A stretch of 64,000 bases of DNA from Pampus argenteus (lineage: Eukaryota > Chordata > Actinopteri > Scombriformes > Stromateidae), in assembly GCA_036937835.1 (NCBI GenBank), contig CM072873.1:15860001-15924000 (forward strand), written 5' to 3'. A model generated the notes under the pieces. It was not told where the DNA came from. It saw only the letters and a program-made list of their open reading frames with translations, and made no database searches. Of this stretch, positions 24,672-37,787 are shown one piece after another. The translations under genes were made by a program, and so were the position numbers. Positions within the stretch are counted from its first letter, which is position 1; every line of letters begins with the position of its first letter.

Positions 24672-27600
24672 TACAACAGACACTTTCCAAGCCATTTTTC
24701 TTGCTTGAAATTTTCACTTTGTTCTTTCTCCGGCCACAACCCCCCCATCCCTTTGTTGCACTTTATGCCCCTCTTTTATCCCTTCTCTCCCTCTCTCTCT
24801 CTTTCCTCCCACTCCTGTACCTCGTTCTCTCTCCCCCCTCTCCTCCCCAATGGGAATGAGTAAGTGTATGGTTGAGTGGAGAAGAGAGGTAGGTCTTGCC
24901 CTCCCAAATTCTATTTCAGAAAAACTCGAGCTCAGAGAAGCATGTCTGCTTTCGGAGAGCAAATGCTGGCCTGCTTTTATAGTTTCATAAGCAGCTTGGG
25001 AGCGTACGCCGCATGGAGATAAATACGAATCCCAAAACCAATAAATACGCCGAAGGAAAACAGACGTCAAACACTTCGCCCAGCGCTCACTTCCTTTAAC
25101 CCTGAGCCATGTAATGAAACATATATAAAAGTCAGCAAGCAAGCATTCCCACACCTATACATGATTTATATAGATGTAAAGACACACAGAGGTAAACACA
25201 CGTGTACATGAACACACACATACTCAGATGACCTGTTCTTTCCGCTTTGCTTCTTTGGGGGTGAGGTCTGTCTCTTTGGCCTGACGAGTAATGGTGGCAG
25301 CACACACACACACCAAGAGAAGCACAGCTGGCAGAGGGGGTATGAATTATACATCCACCCTGTCTCTATGCATTAGATAGAAAAAAGGAGAGATGGAGGG
25401 AGAGAAAGAGAGATGGAGGGAGAGAGAAAAAGTACCAGCAATACAAGTAGGAGGTGTTTCTAATACATAACATGCTATCTTGTCTTAAGGAGGAGAAAAG
25501 AGGGGGTGGAGGCAGATGAGAAGGAGGTTGTATCCTCAAACCTCAAACCTATCACGTTAACAGAATGGCCTTAAGACAGACAGTTGCATTTGTTTCATGT
25601 GTGTGTTGTGCACAGGTCCACAGCTGGATGCAGGAATTGCTCCTAGCAACATCTTTCTGCTACTGTGATGCTCATTGGTTCACAGTTCGGGAAGGGGCGG
25701 GGGGTGCAGGAGAGGGCAATGCACACATGCATGCATGCACACAGACACACACACACACACAACTTATTTGGGCAAAAAAATATGTTTTCCCGAAAGCACC
25801 AACTCCGGTACAGATGTGTCCGTTTGGTGGGAAAAAAAATAAAAATAAACAGTCTGAATTTCAAATCCTGCAGTCTTATATAAGAGAGAAACCCGTGTTT
25901 TCTTCTGGAGATGCCAAGAAAATTAACAGTAATGAAAATATAGGGAGGACTTCCTGTCCATCAGTGCTGTCAAGAGAAATGTCTCACATCTCAGGAGAGT
26001 CAGCTTCTTGGGAATAAAAATAAATTTACATATTTTCAGATTGAGAGCTGTCCAGTTACTGTGTGTTGCTAATTTTTTTTTTACAGTTTATATTTGAGTT
26101 TCTAATTCAGTTCTTTTCCCCTTTGATCAGTTAATTTTTGTTTGGTTCTGTTTGTCTCATTGGCTTGTTTTTGAGAAATGGGACAGGCTTTTATCAGCTT
26201 CTGTAGTTTTTTTTTTTGTTTTTTTATTTATTTATCTAAGCTGACCAAACTGGTATTTTTCTTTATTCACATAAATTTTTCATCACTTCCAAAATAAAAT
26301 GTAATATGGAAGACAGATAATATGTTTCCATAAAAGTACATTTCATTTTAAAGTAAGATTCACTAAATACTAACTCAAATTTAACATATTCAAATCTCCC
26401 AGTAATTCTTTTCATGGTAGTTTTACTTCAATCTTCTGATATCAAATTTAGCCATGTCTTTACTTGTTGTTGTTGTTGCGTTTAAAATATATATATTTTC
26501 CCCTTGTTTTTATTGCTGCTATCACTACCGCATCTCACCACAGGGAGAAAAATCAGTGACCTTTAAAACTAAAAGATAAAGCTTATGTGTTTCATGGGAA
26601 TTGAAGAGTAAGAGATTAATAAATCAGTAACACAACAGGGAAAATGACCAGAACAGAAGTAATGCAGTGTAGGCTTTTGGTGTTTGTTTTATTTTGAAGG
26701 CCTTTGTAAATCCTGGTTTATGAACATCAACCCTGCTGCTGTAAGATTTCCACATTTTCTAGATACTTATGAAGGTGGAGGTGGTGGTGTTGTATTTATC
26801 ATGTGCTCCAAGCAAATCTAATGCTCATTCTTCATCCATTCAGACAAACACACACAACCATTGCCAGCGTGAGTACTCACACTACGGCAAATCCATGCAC
26901 ACAAGTTTACATTTGAATAATTTCTTTACTTTCACATGAAATGAGAGCGCTATTATTGCAGATGGAAATGTTTTGAGAGACAGAATGTTCTCTGAAGTGA
27001 GATGGGAATCACAGGAAAACACTGATCAATGGCAGCGGAAAAGCAGCTTGCATTAGAGAATAAAAAGTGAAAGTTGAGTATTGCAGATAGAAATGAACTC
27101 TGAACAAAAAGGCCTGATAATTTGCACCATCAGAGCATACAGAACACGTAATGGAGCCGTTTTGCACCTAAAACACTCCCTTCTCCACACCCAACTCACG
27201 TCAATAAAAAGTAACGACAAAAACAGTAACTTTCCACGTGTATGTCGTTCCCTCTCATCGCATGAAGGCACCCTAAGGCCACAAGTGTGGCCTAAGGGTG
27301 TGCGCCAAGCAAGCGAGACCTACCTGGGAAAGATTTTATCTGCAGTGGTTGCCCAGAGCTATTTGAATTGGATTATGCCAAAACTTTCCTGGTAGGCATA
27401 TTGAGTTCATATTGTGCTCAGAATGCGAGATTTTCTGACTTCTCCGTGGGCAAATAATTGTGATGCAGACGGTGGCAGTTGGTGTCACAGCCGAGAGACA
27501 CAGCAAGACACAACAAGGCCGTCAAACAAACAGGAGGCAGAGTTCGAGAAAGAGGAGACGATCTGCTGAGAGTGAAACCACCGTCCTCATTACTGACTCG

Positions 27601-29972
27601 GAGTTGTTTGCTAAGTAGCTCCCCCGGATGCTTTAGTAAGAGTGTGTTTAGATAAAGGGTGCTTCAAAATAAAAGGCCAGTAACTGACACTCACAGCCTA
27701 TTTGTTCCTCCTCACAGGGTTGAAGTGAACAGCAGTGTCTTTGGATTTATTATCCTGTGACAGCAGAAAAAATAAAAAATAAAAAAATAAATAAAAGAAC
27801 CCATCAAGCAAGTTTCACACGGTGTGCAGGTGGCGTAAAAACATTTTAAAATGATATCTCATCTTTCTGTGCACCAAATTATTTGCATTACTGTGAAATA
27901 ATGGGAATAATTACCACAGAACAAAAATGACTCTACAGAGAAGTGAATGCTGTGACCTTAGGTTTAAAAGCAATTAGAAATAGAACAGGCAGTCAGATTG
28001 ACAAGTTTCACTGTTGTAACACTGTTGATGTTCGCTCATCTTTCAAATCTTTCGAAGTGGTAGAACGCTCATCAAACGCCATCATGTCTGGACAAGCAAA
28101 GCTTACAGACTTCAGGTTATTGTGTGCATACCCATTACAAAGCTACTGAAGACAATACCGAGTACTCAACATCTTCAACACCGTTCTCAATACGAATATA
28201 TATAGCACACAAGAAATTATATTTTAAGATGGTATTTGCTTCTTCTAACGTGATGATCTTGATTATTACCGTTTACATTTTCATCCCATTAAGTATATTT
28301 AGAGGGTGTTTGGTATAAACATGTAATTTGTTCCTGCACAACTGAGAAAACGTAATTGCCTTAAAATTTTACTCAAACCTGCAGAAATAAAGACTCACTT
28401 CTGGAGATCTGGTGTGGAGATGTGAACATTAAAGATGTACCATGTGATTGGGAACGCGTAACTGACTGTGTGTTGCAGGATATACCGCTCAACTGCTCCA
28501 CCCATGCTGCGCCTTGTTTTCCCGTTTCTGCTAAAGCGGTGCTGCTGGGCCGATTTAAGCTCCTGGTTTTAAAAACGCTCCACCAGACTCCTACAGTATA
28601 TGTGACATCAAAGGCTCTACATCTCGTGTTTTTTCTACAGTCTTGGAGGCCCTTTGGCTCTACCAGGACAGGTGTTTTGTCTTTGTAGATCCTGGTAGGC
28701 GGAATTAACTGCAACTGCGAGTGCCACCAGGATAAAAACAAATCACAGATGCATTTATGATTGGCCAGCTCTAATTTCACTCTCTCTCCTTCTGCCCGTG
28801 CGTCACTTCATTTCCACTTCGTGTAACACTTATCCACCCACAGCTGACTAAACCGACTGACCATTACACAGCTACACTGAATGTGTTCTGTGGGCATTTT
28901 TTGTAAATAAACCTGATTGTTTGATGTGTTTTACGCAGGACCCCTCAGACAATATTGTAAAGTTCACGAGGTGAATGAAGGACTCAACAGTTTTATTTTA
29001 CCTGCACAGAGCTGTTGACCTCAGTGTGTCACCACAAACAGTCCGCTATCCATAAGACACATGAACATACATACATTGATACATACATGACCTTGATCAC
29101 AAACTCAGAAGCGCATACATGCAATCACTTGATCTCACACACACACACACACACACACGCCCAACTGCACATGCATATGTAGTCCTCATGCATGTATTAT
29201 CCACACACTTCCTCGGCTGTATCTAAGCTACTCCCCACAGACTTCCCACCTTACTGATCAATAATTCATTAATTTAATCTCCAATAATGTTCCTAATCAA
29301 ACTTTCATGTTGACAGGATGACTGTGTTAGAGTGATTTTAATGGCGTAAAATTCAAGTAGTCTTAGAGAGAGAGAGAGAGAGAGATGCAGTATACACATA
29401 TTGCAACATGTATGAAGAGGAGGTTGAAGGACAAGCAGATATGACTGGATGAGTCAAAGGTTGGTTTTTGTGTGTGGAGCCGATAGCGATATGCAAGCAG
29501 ACAAAGGAGACAGAGCCTAACTACTCTGTGACTCCTCTCTGCTAATGGCTTTAATGAGCTCTCTGGAGTCACGGCGCTTTAAGATACAGGATGTAAAGAA
29601 GATCCACAATGAGGGCAAACGGAGAGAATGAAGACATGAAATGAAGTAGATGAGAGCGATTAATGGCGGAAAACTTAATAGAGGTGAAAAGAGTGGCGGG
29701 GGAGTGATAATAGCGAAAAGATAAGTAATAGCGAAATAGTAGTGCACATACATAAACGTGGACCAGCTCAACCACACGCACACACACAAACACACAAACA
29801 CACACTCAGGGTCATTCATCAGGATTATTCACAGATTCGGGAGCCGCAAGTTTAGAGCCGTTGTGACATTGTAGCCACTGTAGACACTGTGCTTGTTTTG
29901 TTTAGGGATGACCCATTTTAAATAAACAAAACATCAATAACACTTTCCTCAGTAAACACTCAGCCGTGCGCG

Positions 29973-30011
<39 letters not shown>

Positions 30012-31063
30012 ACATGCAAGCACGTCTCCCAACTCTCTACAAGCGGAAGTCAGCAAGGGTGTTTGAAGTGTGTTTGATCAAACAGAGAGTATGCAGCACC
30101 ACTAGCGGATGCCAGAGCCTATACTCTTTACTGCACCCAGAGACAGCAATACACACCTCCTGTCAATTTTATCTCTCTTTCTCTCCATCTCTCACACTCT
30201 TCACTCCATCCTTATCTCACTTTTCTCTTATCTCTTCTAATAGTCTTGTGTCCATCTCATCTCTTTTTCCTCCTTCTCAAATTATGGATCGGTTCAAAAC
30301 ATTTTAGTGCTCAGTTTCACATAGTAATTGCCTAAGACACTAAACTGAAAATATATCCATTACTATCTCTTCTTTTCCTCCTGTCTCTGGCTCCACCTCT
30401 GGCTTTGGGTGATTGGTGGCGCTATGAGCTTCTCATCATACACGTGTGTCCATACATCCACAGTAGGAGCAGCTCAAGTTTGTTCACAAGCCGATACCTC
30501 CTGTAAGGAAGCACGCTCTGCTAGTGCAACAGCTATGAAGGACATCAACACAAAGCACGGTGAAGAACAGAGCCCTCCTGCAGCCCCTTCAGTAATCAGG
30601 GATGAGAGGAGGTGGGAGAGGAGGGAGCAAAAACGGGGAAGATGAGAAAAGAGGAGCCCAGCAGTCGCCTCAGAACTACACGAGGCGAGGAAAATTTGCC
30701 AGCCTTTGATTAGGCTCTTCAAACCGGTGTAAAGATCTTTTTTTTTTTTTTTTTTTTCACTGAAACCAACACACTTACACACTCCTGAACCACACCTAAA
30801 CACCCACATAAAATGGGCAAAGAAATACAAAGGCACACATGCAGCCACACACACAATGTGTGCAGGCAGTCACACACCAACATACACCTAAATTATATAA
30901 AAAAAAAGATGGACACAAAAGAAGAAATGAACAAATCCACTCTATTGTGACACAACACCTCTCTGCAGCTGTGTGAGTGAGTTAGGGGTGACACCTCAGA
31001 GAATGGAGCAATCTCATCGACGGAGAATCTTCTCACTTTCTATTTCCATTTGAAGAAAAGACA

Positions 31064-31121
<58 letters not shown>

Positions 31122-31320
31122 GTTCTCACATCTCCTCTCTGCTTTATGTTCAATAGAGAGCTAACAGAAGTGAGAGAAGAAGAATCTTGATAAAGTGCTC
31201 TGATTGTCAAAAACCTCCTGGATAGAGGAGTGGGGGGGGGTTTATGAAGGAGTTAGTGGGTGGATGGAGGTGGAGGTCTAAAATTTGGGATAGAGAGGAT
31301 GACTCATAGTTTTTTTCATT
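24672..31320. other. Intronic sequence, no gene seen
   Basis: Mostly unique AT-rich sequence. Simple repeats include (CA)n at 29138-29158 and 29978-30005, polyT at about 30738-30758, and (AT)26 at 31067-31119. The stretch 24895-25145 is free of simple repeats and has balanced composition, making it a candidate conserved noncoding element. A minus-strand frame over 28373-28780 (135 codons) has no recognisable domain. Confidence 0.5.
31067..31119. repeat. Microsatellite (AT)26
   Basis: Uninterrupted AT run; self-complementary, so able to extrude cruciforms. Confidence 0.97.
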
Positions 31321-31435
31321 GTTATCATCATTGTCTAACCATACTGTGTTTAACATTATCTTTATACTACTGAAAGTCCCTTATTAGCATCAGTGTCATC
31401 ATTCCTACACCTGTCAACCACATAGCTGCCTTCAA

Positions 31436-31467
<32 letters not shown>

Positions 31468-33060
31468 GCATCATCATCGTAATCATTTATCAGCAACGCT
31501 TCATCACCATCATACCATAAAAATCAGTTTCAGGATTTTATTTTTTTTTAAAAATCCTCTTCCCCTCTCCTTCATCTCATCACCACCGCCATCATAATCA
31601 TTATCTTCATCATAGTCATGATCCTCACACCACTGCAATCACTGTTATCATCATTATCATCTATACCGGCGTCACTGTCATCATCATCATTATCAACAAC
31701 AGTGATATTCACTTTCTTTTCATTTTTATCATTTCCATCTCCTACTTATCAACTATTTTCATTAGATATTTTGTTTCTTGTTTTCTTTCTGTCTAATTGA
31801 TTAGTGGTTTGGTCTATCAATAAATAATTCATAAATGTTTCCCACAGCTGAAGATTTAAGAAGCTGGAAGCAGAACACTTTTGTCTTAAGAAATTTCTTT
31901 TTTTTTTAATTCATTCATTTTTCATCACTAATTTTCTCACCTTATAATTATTCCTCCTCCCCCTCTTCATTATCATCATCATCATCATTATCATCATTAT
32001 CATCATCATCATCATCATCATCATGTCATGAGAGTCACATTTACAAATTGTTATCATTGTAATGTTATAGAACACTTCTGGTAAACAACATTATAATAAT
32101 TAATATATAATTATTATTGTGCGATATTTACTGTTTACTGTGCTTATTACCTACATTTTATTCTATTCCCTCATCCTCCTGATCACCACTGCCATCATCA
32201 TTACATCATCATCATCATCATCATCATTACCATTACCATAATCAACATCAAATGAAAACATTAAACATGGCCGTGATTGTCACCATCACAGCCGCCACCC
32301 TCATTTTCCCCCCATCAAATTTCTAATCTCTATCGTTATGTTCCCCGCTGTTTTCATTATCCTTTGATCATCTTCATAAACATCATTAGCATTATCGTCA
32401 TGATCAATGGCATATTTTATTTGTGTAAATAAACTGCAAATAGATTCTCTTTTTTTTTCAGTTTCGGTTGCTGAGGATTTCAGTATGAGAACGGTTCATC
32501 AGCGCGGTTTGTAAACTTAACTACTAAACGCAGAAACTCATCATATAACATCTTTAATTAGTCTGGAGGGGGAAAAAAAAATGAACAGACAGTCGATCAA
32601 GAGTACAGTTCAAGAGCAGAGCGGCTCTGAAGACAGCTGCCCCTACATGAGTTCGAGATCATCTCCTCATCTCGGCGCTTTAAAATGCAAATGGCCCAAA
32701 ACAACCTTTGTAAAAGGTCTTTTGTCCCTGAGGCTGCCAGCATCCTACAACAATACCAGATGAACTATTACAACTGCAGTGTATTGAATGGATCTCTACC
32801 TGTGCTGAATTTGTAATGCTTTATGTGTGGAGTTTTAATCCGTGCTGTTTACTCTGTCTGAGCTGAGACCAAGAACAAATATCCAGCTAGGATCGGATAA
32901 TGATGACAGATTATATCATTGTTGTTATCATTACTACGCTTCTCTGCTGTCACCCTCGTCCACATGTTCATCATCACTAATGCCATCAGTGTAACTGTCA
33001 TCACATCAGAGCGATCAATATCATCATCATCATCCCCTCCTCTCACCCTCTCTGCCTGGA
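31320..33060. repeat. TCA/CAT trinucleotide-rich domain
   Basis: Perfect ATC runs occur at about 31435-31475, 31972-32024 and 32202-32230. Between and around them the sequence is full of CATCAT, ATCATT and CACCATCA fragments out to about 33035. This looks like one formerly longer interrupted trinucleotide array that has decayed and acquired unique insertions (for example 32450-32800). Confidence 0.75.
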
Positions 33061-36000
33061 GGCATATCAGATTAGTGGACAGTTTTTCTAATATAAAGCC
33101 CCTCAGAGTCTTGCTTAGAATTAGCTCAGGATTAGACTGGAGGTGAGGATTATTCTGTAGGTCAGATGGGGAAAAATTGCAGTTCAGACAAAATGACCAC
33201 ATCCACTGAACCAGAAGGTCGCATAATGATGGACACCTCTGAGAGTAATATAGGAATCAAAAGGTTGAGTTTATTAGCAGCCTCAGAAGCAAGCAGAATT
33301 AAGTAGTGACAGAATCATGAGAGCACTGCAACATCTGTCGGTTCTGCCTTATTACGTCCCATTAGCATAGTGTAAAATGAGGGGGTTTGTTTATAGTTCC
33401 CCCACTGTGGAGCAAACCATGGTTAGCAGGGCTTCCATAGCTGGCTTGGAATTAGATGATTTAGTCCTGCCTTGTCTGATGGATTACAATGCAAATGATT
33501 CACTCTCTTTTTCTTTTGTTTGACTCTCCACTCCTACTGTTTGAAAATCTACTGGGGATTCTGGGGGATTTTTATTTTTATTTATTTATTTATTTTTTGG
33601 ATAAAAATGGAAAACTGGTTTTCATTATTTTTCTCCAGCACATGCACGTGATGTGCGAGTGCACGTATACAAACACAAGAATCCGTTGAGGAGAAAATAT
33701 TCATATTGTTCAATCGGTGATCTAAAACATCGTGAGGATGAACTCGGTTGTCAAATTGTTTTTGTGTCAGTCTGAAAGTTACCAGGGTCGTTGAGTTTAG
33801 TCTTTTCACGATGATGCCGAGTGAAAATAAAAAATAAAAAACAGGAAGGGGGAGCATTTGCAAAATACAGCCGTCACCTCATCCTTCCTTCTCTTACGCA
33901 CATCTTCTCTTCCGCCATTTCAAATGCCAACGCTCTCATTCTAAATGCTGTATGTGCCAGAGGGCATCTTTAACATTGGGTGCATCTCCATGCTAAAGGC
34001 CAATGTTTCCCCTGTAATAGCAGCCTCTCGACATTCACCTGCTGAGACCATCCAGCCATGTGCTTATATAGTTGCTTTCTCTCTACTACTCTGCTGTATG
34101 TCTGCCTGAATCATACTTCCAGAAGTAATCTTTCCTTTCCTACATCTTTCTCATCACCCTCAATTTCCACCACTTTCCCCTCTCTTTTTCCACCTAATTT
34201 ATCTTTACTCTGCATCTCTCCACCTTTGCAGAGCTAAGCAAATGAACTCTTGCCACAAAATCTCTCTACGCTCGTCTTGTTTCTTCTTTGTCAAAAAAGA
34301 AATAAGTGGTTTTCTCTTTGTTATATACTCAACTTTTGTCCTTCTTCATATTCATGCTCCGAGAGTCCCTAATCCTTCAAGTAGATCCCTCTATATCCAT
34401 TTGACGTTTTTGTCTTTTTTTTTTTTTTTTTTGTCTCTCAGGGCCAGTCCAAGGCGTAGCCAGACATAGTATATGTGTTATTATCAGTCTCCAGCTGGTC
34501 TATATGAAGAATGAGCAGCCGGGGTCCCATCAGAGTATCAGGCAGACAGAACTGAAACAGTCCTATTCTTTCACTCAGCTAACACAATCAGCACAACCAG
34601 CCGGGACCTGAGGAAAAGTATTAGAGGCGAGCAGAAACAAGGATGAAGCAGGAATAACAATGTACATTGTTCACTATGTGTTGAGTGCAGTCTGGCATCT
34701 TTCATATTCTGGGCTTGTATCGTACTATTTTGTCCTCTCTTATTCATGCTTTCATTTTTTCATCCTGTCTGTTGGCCTCTCCGTCTCTTCTTAAAACCCG
34801 CGGCTCATTGACTTTCTCTATCTGCTGGCTCCAACTGTTTCTCTCTCTCTTCATTAAAAACAACAACTCCTGGGATCTCCCCAGGTTGTTTCGGAGCACT
34901 TACATCATCATCACCATCACTGCCATAGTCATTATCATCAACATACCTCATTAGTGGAAGGTAGCAACAGAAGCGGCAGCACTGCAGCGTAATATCTTCA
35001 CTCGTCCTTTCAACTACTCCTCTGCATGAACAATCAAACATGGGTTGAAGTTAAGTAAACATTTCACATTGCATCAGAGATACAGAGCCATGTTGTCGGC
35101 GTACTAAACAGATCATTACACTCCTATGTGGGCAGAAAGTAATATTTTGCAACATGCACAGACACTATCTGGGGCAGGATTGAAAAATCTGATAAAAGGG
35201 TACCTTTTTGTGAGAAATGCACTGGAGAACCTACTTTGAAAAAGAAATAATTTGTAAGATAAGGATTATAATTCTAAGATACTACTTTATACTACCTAAT
35301 AGAAATAATTAAATCCTTAACCGTAAAGTTAAGGGAAGATATTGTTGCAACAGTGAAATTAAATCATAGGACTTAAGATTTTTCTCTATCTGACATTGAT
35401 TTTCTGTGGTAATTGTTACACGCACTGACAAGACTGTATGACACATGACTGGCAGTGTAAATCAACACAGGAGTCTGTGGTTTGCTTTCGGCTTGTCATG
35501 AAGAAGTGCTCAATGGAAGATCAAGTGTCATACATGATAGAAATAGAAGAGGGAAAAAAAATCCAAAAATATTTTGCCATATATATATATATATATAATA
35601 TATATATCATTACCATCAGTCAATTAATGTTCACTGTGATTTCATTAGCAATACAAAGCAGTATTTATATTTCAGCTAGTTTGTCAAGGCAAAGTCTAGA
35701 ACTAATGATTATTTTCATTAGCAATCAGTTGTTTACATTTTCCATTACTTAAGTAATCGTTTGTTTGTTCTACAAGATGACAGAAAATAGTAATCGCTTT
35801 TACCTAGAACCCAATCTGATGACTTCAATCACATTACCAATGCTGGTGCCTGCGAGTCAGCATGCACAGTGAGCCTGGCTCTACAACACCGACATGAAAT
35901 TAAGCCATCATTAATATTAGTAGCTACACCTGTGTTTGACAAGTCCAAAAATATACAATACATTACAATACAATACAATATGTAAAATGAAGAGAAACAT

Positions 36001-37750
36001 CAAATCCTCAAATTCATGCATCTCAAATTTTTGAGAAGCTGGAACTGATCAATGTTGCTTGACAAATGATGCCAACATTAATTGAGTATCAAAACTCATT
36101 TAACTAACTAATTGCAGCAGCAGTCACGCCATTTTGGCCCTTGACATTACATAATCCAACTGAAATTAAATTGCCCTAGTTTGTCTACCATCCATTTACT
36201 GAGCTGGTATTTCATACCATATGCAGAGCATTTTCTACGGTCACACCGAGCCTGATAGCACCCTGCTATACTATAAAAGAGACACATGAAAAACATTAAA
36301 AATATGTTGCTGATCATGATCATTAACAAGACTTTGCAGAACGTGCCAATATTAAAGCTTGCTACCAATCTGAAATGGTAGTTTATTTTAGATCAGTTGC
36401 AAAACTTTTTTCACTTTAATTCCCTGAATATTTAAATGACCTCCTCCTGCCAATCTCTCTATTAAATCTGCTGATGGCTAAGATCAGCTACACTGGATCT
36501 TGTTATATAACTGTGTCTGCTGACAACGGAGAAATAATTTGTGAGGTAGGAGACCTGACTTTAATTACTTGAAGTATCATTTTTAGCTTGATGAGAGGAG
36601 CTCCACAGAGATTCCACAGATAACTCCTGAGGGTCCCTACATCAACCATAGCAGTGCTGACATCTGCAACAAACGCATACATGGTCCAATCATGTAGGTC
36701 ATAGTAAGAACACGTAACCCGATGTACTGCAGCTTTTGTGTGTGTATGTATAGAAAGAAACGTTGCCTGAGGCAGTGTGGACAGTGCAGGGTCCTGTGCA
36801 AGTAAAATATGCTAACCACATCCTAACGGGATGAGAGGTGGAGGTGGGAGGGAGCGAGAGGAGTCGTGATACAAGAGAGAGCAGATAAAGAAGAAAGTAG
36901 AAGAAAGATGATTGATAGAAAGACACAAAGACAGAGAGATCGAGAGGAAGAAAGATGGAGTGCAAGAGTGTTGGAGTGGTGGAGTTGGTGGTGGTGGCAG
37001 TAAAAAAATGGATTTAACCCAGGGGCAGATTTGAGTCTGACAAACTGTCAGTAACTGAAGGGGGGGTGACTACAAGTCTACATGTAAATTGGATGCAAAT
37101 CTATGTGTGTGTGTGTGTGTCCATATGTGTGTGGTAGAAAGTGCTGGTGACTATGTGTATCGCTGTGCGCCACAAGGGACACAACGAAAAGACAGTGTGT
37201 GTGTGTGTGTGTGTGTGTGGTTTATGTGCAAGGACTTGTGGCGTGCTGATTGTGTGTATGAACAGCGTGTTTATTATGCATGTGTGCATATGAAACTTTC
37301 TGTGTGCACTAGTATATGTATGTGTGAGTGTGTGGGTGCTCTGTACAGAAGACACTTCTTCCTCAAAGGCTGTGTGGGTGCATGTGTGTTTGTGTGCGTG
37401 TGTGTGTGTGTGTCTCCAAGGAGATGGATTCTGTCCCATAGAATGAGTGTGTTGTCAACCATCAGTGCTTCTCACTGACACAGAGTTCCTCAAAGACACA
37501 GAGATGAAGAGAGAGGAGAGAGGAGCAACAAAGAAGAGAGGGAAAAGAAAGTCTTTTGAAGGATAAACCATGGGATTAGATAAGGTGCTCCTTCTGGACC
37601 ATTGAGCCAGTGTGTGTGTGTGTGTGTGTGTGAGTGAGCGTGTGTATGTGTGTGGAGGAGAACCCATTGCTCTGAGCACATTAGCTGCTTGGGGTGAACA
37701 AAGCCCCTCACCTGCAAGCTTTATAATATGGGCCTGAGAGCCAAAAGGGG

Positions 37751-37787
<37 letters not shown>

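Noticed and set aside
24714..25154. 146-codon minus-strand frame
   Set aside because: No recognisable domain, includes a GA-type low-complexity Arg/Glu/Gly tail, and no splice or initiation context; treated as noncoding.
28373..28780. 135-codon minus-strand frame with an overlapping open frame on the other strand
   Set aside because: No domain and no supporting signals; could be an unrecognised transposon relic, but I cannot support it.
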